Assembly (NCBI GenBank): GCA_009693245.1
Contig: SHXO01000006.1
Location: 1 to 60,730, forward strand
Length of the DNA: 60,730 nt
Source: Betaproteobacteria bacterium
Lineage (GTDB): Bacteria; Pseudomonadota; Gammaproteobacteria; Burkholderiales; SHXO01
Reading direction: 5' to 3'
The translations under genes and the position numbers were made by a program. How positions within the stretch are numbered: the stretch's first letter is position 1; every line of letters begins with the position of its first letter. The notes under the pieces are model-generated. The model saw nothing but the letters and a program-made list of their open reading frames with translations. It did not search any database and was not told the origin of the DNA. This document shows positions 57,430 to 60,730 of this stretch, in pieces.

Positions 57430-58155
57430 ATGGCTTCGTCCATTAAGAGCGTTGCAGCCGCTGTCTTGCTGGGTTGCTGCGGCGTAGCCTACTGCGACGC
57501 TGAGTTGGGCTCCCGAAGTATCTGGGTGTCCAATTTCAATGGCGTAACGCTACGCGTCCCAGGGGATCTCTACATCACGCAAAATGGCACGCAGGCTATG
57601 GTCGTGGAGGCCGAGCCAAAGGTGCTGGCACGCATTCAGGCGCGTGTGCACAAAGGCATGCTCATCATAGACGCGGTTGGCGGGGGATTTCAAACCCAGA
57701 AACCGCTCCGGTTCCGGTTGGGCGTGAAGTCGTTACGGGACCTGGCATTGGAGAGTTCCGGGGATATTCACGCTGGTTCATTGAGGGTGGACATGCTGCG
57801 AATCGCATCGGATGGCAGCGGATCGGTCAGCGTGGAGGAGTTGATTGTGGGGCATCTACAGGTGGAACTCACCGGCTCGGGAGAGATCCGCGTAGCCGGG
57901 GGCCGGGTCACCGAGCAGATCGTTAGCCTGGACGGTTCCGGCGACTATCGCGCACCGCGCTTGCGTGGCCAGACCGTCCTGGTGTCATTAAGCGGCAGTG
58001 GCAGCGCTTACGTGATGGCAACCGGTCGGCTGCACGCGGGGATTTCGGGTAGCGGTGACATCGTCTACTTCGGGCACCCGCGAGTGAGCGAATCTGTCAG
58101 CGGATCGGGCCAAGTCATCGCGTCTAATGGCAAAGAGCGCGGTCGACAAGAATAG
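57430..58155 (+). CDS. DUF2807-type secreted beta-repeat protein
   Basis: The 241-residue protein starts with a signal peptide (SIKSVAAAVLLGCCGVAYC). Its body is a beta-strand repeat with many S/G turns: SSGDIHAGSLRVDML, SDGSGSVSVEELIVG, LTGSGEIRVAGG, LDGSGDYRAPRL, LSGSGSAYVMATGRLHAGIS, GSGDIVYFGHP, ending VSGSGQVIASNGKE. This is the GSG-rich DUF2807 (head GIN) pattern, which forms a beta-helix-like fold on the cell envelope. ATG 57430 is preferred; TTG 57406 in frame would overlap the previous stop. It closes the locus, so it may be part of the matrix or an anchoring factor. Confidence 0.75.
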   Translation: MASSIKSVAAAVLLGCCGVAYCDAELGSRSIWVSNFNGVTLRVPGDLYITQNGTQAMVVEAEPKVLARIQARVHKGMLIIDAVGGGFQTQKPLRFRLGVKSLRDLALESSGDIHAGSLRVDMLRIASDGSGSVSVEELIVGHLQVELTGSGEIRVAGGRVTEQIVSLDGSGDYRAPRLRGQTVLVSLSGSGSAYVMATGRLHAGISGSGDIVYFGHPRVSESVSGSGQVIASNGKERGRQE

Positions 58156-58281
58156 CCGGAATGTAGCGTCCCGGCTTCAATGTAGGGACGCCGTTCGGTT
58201 GGCCGGTAGGCATTTGATCCGAACGCCTCGCCGTCCCATGCAAGAAATTGCAGATCCTGAATGGCGGCCCGCAAAGTAATC

Positions 58282-58310
58282 AAGGTCCCAAGTCCTTGAC
58301 TTGAGACCTT
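58282..58310. terminator. Long hairpin between convergent genes
   Basis: A 13-bp stem with one mismatch (58282-58294 and 58298-58310) and a 3-base loop CTT lies between the DUF2807 gene and the small minus-strand ORF. The arms end in AAGGTC and GACCTT. No strong T-tract follows, but the position and stability suit a bidirectional terminator. Confidence 0.5.
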
Positions 58311-58330
58311 TATCGCAGGATCTCGGTTCG

Positions 58331-58501
58331 TCAGTGAGCGGTCGCGCAGGATTCGTCATTCACCGCTTGGGTCAGGATCGAATCCAGATAGGGGTCTTCG
58401 AAGAAAGCCGACAAATCTTCATTGCCTAATATTAGATCCACTACACGCTGGGTAATTTCAGGTTGAATGTCGTCCGAAAAAAGCAGTTTGAATCCGTTCA
58501 T
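58331..58501 (-). CDS. Small acidic protein (56 aa), unknown function
   Basis: ATG 58501 is preceded by GGAG six bases upstream. The protein is acidic and helical (DIQPEITQRVVDLILGNED, SAFFEDPYLDSILTQAVN) with one Cys near its end. No signal peptide. The longer frame from 58528 has no better start. I recognise no family; expression is plausible because of the ribosome site and the terminator-like hairpin after it. Confidence 0.5.
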   Translation of the reverse strand: MNGFKLLFSDDIQPEITQRVVDLILGNEDLSAFFEDPYLDSILTQAVNDESCATAH

Positions 58502-58678
58502 GGTTCGCTCCAGTTGTAATACGAACAATAGGTCGCGTCTCTAGGCGCGGTGGTTCAATCGTTCCTGTGAGGGAAGGGGCTCATTGCCATGCATGAACAT
58601 AGAGCTGCTCTTGCTGGCGCTCCCGGGGCGTGTCCTATCTGATAACATCTAACCTATTTGTGAGCGTGGATTCAGTCT

Positions 58679-60355
58679 ATGTTTGACTTGGTAATCAAGG
58701 AAGCGCTGGTATACGACGGGCTCGGTTCGGCCCCGGCGCTCGCAAGCTTGGCAGTGCAAGACGGGCGCATCGCCGCAATCGGTGAGAACGTGGGCGCCGC
58801 GAAGACGACGGTTGGCGCTAAAGGCTTGGCGTTGATGCCGGGCATTATCGACAGTCACACCCACTATGATGCGCAGGTCACTTGGGATCCCTTGGCGTCG
58901 CCTTCGCCCGCGCTGGGCGTGACCACGGTTGTCATGGGCAATTGCGGTTTTAGCTTGGCGCCGTGCCGCCCGGCCGACCGCGATTTGAATTTGCGCAATC
59001 TCACCTACGTGGAAGGCATGTCACTGGACACCCTGCGCGCGGGCGTGGATTGGCAGTTCGAGAGCTTTCCGCAGTATCTCGATTTCATTCAACGAAACGG
59101 TGTCGGACCCAATGTGGCAGCCTTCATCGGGCACTCTTCGGTTCGAACCTGGGTCATGGGCGATGACGCCTCCAAGCGCGCGGCCACCCAGGATGAGATT
59201 AGTGCCATGCGCCGCATCGTCATCGAAGGCCTGGAAGCCGGTGCCGTGGGCTTGTCCAGCACCACGTCCTACCAGCATAACGGAGAGAATGGGATTCCCA
59301 TGCCTTCGCGCTTGGCCAAGGAGGAAGAGTTTCACGCCCTGGCCAGCACGCTGGGCGAGACGGGGCGCGGCGTGTATATGATGACCAAATCGTCCGACAC
59401 CAGCCCGCCCTGGTTGCAAGCGCTGGCGGCTTCGGCGAAGCGTCCGTTTCTGGTGGCGGCCGTGTTGCACAACCCCTTGGTACCGGACGCGGTATTCGAT
59501 GACATGCGCGGTGTGGCCGAAGGACGTGCGCGCGGACTCGATATGTATGGCGCTGTGTCGTGCTGCCAGCTGAAATTCGAGTTCAACATGCGCGAGCCTT
59601 ATGTGTTTGAAGGCCTGCGTTCCTGGAAGCCCGCCATGGCCGTGCGCGGCGATAGCGCGAAGGCCTTGTTTGCCGATGCGGCCTTTCGCCAATCCGTCAA
59701 GGACGAACTGGCGGTGAAGGTGCGCCGCGTGTTCGCGGGCGATTGGGAAAAAGTGCACGTCGTGCAAGTCCGCGATGCGCAACACCACGGCTTCGAGGGC
59801 CGTAACGTTGCTGAGCTGTCTGCAAGGGACGGTAAACATCCCCTCGATTGGTTGCTCGATTTGTCTCTCGACGAAGATCTGGATACGGTGTTCACCGCCG
59901 TGCTGCTCAACTCCGACGAAGAGGCCGTGGCGCGCTTGCTCACGGACCCCAACAGTATCGTGACTTTGTCCGACGCGGGTGCGCACACCACCTTTTTCAG
60001 TGACGCAGCCTTCGGATTACACCTACTGGGTTACTGGTCGCGGGAGAAAGGGCTCATGTCCTTCGAGCGCGCCGTGCAGAAACTTACCAGCGAGCAGGCA
60101 CGACTATTCGGCATCAAGGACCGGGGCATGCTCAAGGTTGGCGCGTACGCGGATTTGCTGCTATGGGATCCGAAGACCGTGGGGCGCGGGGATTCCAAGC
60201 GCTATCACGACTTACCCGCGAAGGGTACTCGTCTCATCACGCCCGCCAAGGGGCTGCACGGCGTGTGGGTGAACGGTACCCTCATCGCCGATGGCAGCGG
60301 GCTGCGCTCCGATGCCGGGCGCCCTGGGACAGTGCTACGGAATTTTGCGCCCTGA
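58679..60355 (+). CDS. D-aminoacylase-type amidohydrolase, copy 2
   Basis: The 558-residue paralog of the enzyme at 26262-27947 keeps all landmark motifs: IIDSHTHYDAQVTWD, VMGNCGFSLAPC, FIGHSSVRTWVMGDDA, SSTTSYQHNGENGIPMPSR, and LSDAGAHTTFFSDAAFGLHL. The best-differing region is the middle (TKSSDTSPPWLQALAAS against TKGMTTTVPWLESLAER), which may set substrate choice. It belongs to the family of N-acyl-D-amino-acid deacylases, with unknown true substrate. Only a weak ribosome site (GTGGA) precedes ATG 58679. It converges on a gamma-glutamyltranspeptidase gene with three bases between the stops. Confidence 0.87.
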   Translation: MFDLVIKEALVYDGLGSAPALASLAVQDGRIAAIGENVGAAKTTVGAKGLALMPGIIDSHTHYDAQVTWDPLASPSPALGVTTVVMGNCGFSLAPCRPADRDLNLRNLTYVEGMSLDTLRAGVDWQFESFPQYLDFIQRNGVGPNVAAFIGHSSVRTWVMGDDASKRAATQDEISAMRRIVIEGLEAGAVGLSSTTSYQHNGENGIPMPSRLAKEEEFHALASTLGETGRGVYMMTKSSDTSPPWLQALAASAKRPFLVAAVLHNPLVPDAVFDDMRGVAEGRARGLDMYGAVSCCQLKFEFNMREPYVFEGLRSWKPAMAVRGDSAKALFADAAFRQSVKDELAVKVRRVFAGDWEKVHVVQVRDAQHHGFEGRNVAELSARDGKHPLDWLLDLSLDEDLDTVFTAVLLNSDEEAVARLLTDPNSIVTLSDAGAHTTFFSDAAFGLHLLGYWSREKGLMSFERAVQKLTSEQARLFGIKDRGMLKVGAYADLLLWDPKTVGRGDSKRYHDLPAKGTRLITPAKGLHGVWVNGTLIADGSGLRSDAGRPGTVLRNFAP

Positions 60356-60358
60356 TAC

Positions 60359-60730
60359 TTAAAATCCGGCGGCTTGCCCGTCGCGCCGGGGCTCCGAGCC
60401 CGCAACGTAGCCGTTGTCCACTTTACGGATGAGTTGGGCGCTGCCGTATTCCATGCTTCCCGGCTCGGTGACCACTACCCGGTGCCCGCGCGCGCGTAGC
60501 CCTTCAGCCACCTGAGAAGAAACGCTCGCCTCCAGCAATATGTCGCCGTTTTTCGCGATCTTCCAACGCGGACCGTCGGCGGCGGCTTGCGGATTTTGTT
60601 TGTAGTCCAGCGTGCGCGCGGTCATTTGCACATGACCTTGCGGTTGCATGTCCGCACCCATGACACCGAAACTCATCACCGGTTTCGCGTCCCGGGTCAT
60701 GAACGCGGGAATGATCGTATGGAAAGGCCG
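60359..60730 (-). CDS. Gamma-glutamyltranspeptidase C-terminal part (5' end outside window)
   Basis: The minus frame enters from the right edge and ends at TAA 60361-60359. Its 123 residues match the end of the small subunit of gamma-glutamyltranspeptidases: FHTIIPAFMTRDAKPVMSFG, MGADMQPQGHVQM, AADGPRWKIAKNG and GYGSAQLIRK-like YGSAQLIRKVDNG. These enzymes split gamma-glutamyl bonds in glutathione or related peptides, usually in the periplasm, after self-cleavage at a Thr not visible here. An amidohydrolase and a GGT-type enzyme side by side may share peptide-like substrates; this is inference. Confidence 0.85.
   Translation of the reverse strand, partial: RPFHTIIPAFMTRDAKPVMSFGVMGADMQPQGHVQMTARTLDYKQNPQAAADGPRWKIAKNGDILLEASVSSQVAEGLRARGHRVVVTEPGSMEYGSAQLIRKVDNGYVAGSEPRRDGQAAGF

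Noticed and set aside
54408-58155. Standard curli operon (csgBAC / csgDEFG)
   Set aside because: Only the repeat subunit and the CsgG-like part fit; no LuxR-type csgD, csgE or csgF sequence is present, so the standard names are not used.

Overview
The window looks like a piece of a high-GC betaproteobacterial chromosome. The main support is gene content and order typical of that class: smc-zipA-ligA in a row, a galU-hpt-mtnP-def block, glnD beside map, dapC-dapD beside pilU, fliK followed by an flhB-tail gene, darP, pmbA and queF. No rRNA, tRNA or CRISPR array was recognised.

Layout: (1) 1-6.3 kb holds a transposase remnant, a decayed TatT-DctP-DctQM TRAP transporter, an intact UMF1-type permease and a broken gene of unknown function. 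(2) 6.4-13.5 kb holds mogA-darP, pmbA, a BenE-type transporter, a deleted SDR pseudogene, and an epimerase / HD-domain pair. (3) 13.6-15.6 kb is an accessory patch: an XPF/ERCC4-type nuclease, an ISKra4-like transposase fragment and an AbrB/PIN toxin-antitoxin pair. (4) 15.6-30.1 kb is catabolic: an LLM oxidoreductase, a tight CoA-ester operon (BadI-like hydrolase, AliA-like ligase, SDR, acyl-CoA dehydrogenase, two 3-hydroxyacyl-CoA dehydrogenase-like proteins, second SDR) that resembles alicyclic (cyclohexanecarboxylate-type) ring degradation, then a D-aminoacylase-type amidohydrolase, an enoyl-CoA hydratase and a CinA-like protein. (5) 30.3-53.5 kb is mostly housekeeping: pilU (broken), dapD-dapC, queF, smc-zipA-ligA, galU-hpt-mtnP-def, a truncated TPR/OGT pseudogene, fliK (frameshifted)-flhB tail, glnD-map, and a broken enolase-superfamily gene. 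(6) 53.5-58.2 kb is the most unusual part: a curli-like locus with a four-repeat amyloid-type secreted subunit, a hairpin plus T-tract behind it, a small secreted Cys protein, a CsgG-like lipoprotein extended by a peptidoglycan-binding domain and a DUF4384-like domain, a small secreted protein and a DUF2807-type beta-repeat protein, with an OmpA-type gene diverging from it. No csgD, csgE or csgF is seen. (7) 58.3-60.7 kb holds a small ORF, a second amidohydrolase paralogous to the first, and the end of a gamma-glutamyltranspeptidase.

Many accessory genes carry frameshifts (often at G/C runs) or in-frame stops, while long housekeeping genes (smc, glnD, ligA, pmbA, dapC) are open throughout. 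This favours real gene decay, but assembly indels in homopolymers cannot be excluded from the sequence alone. All functional statements rest on motif and family recognition by eye; no database search was run.
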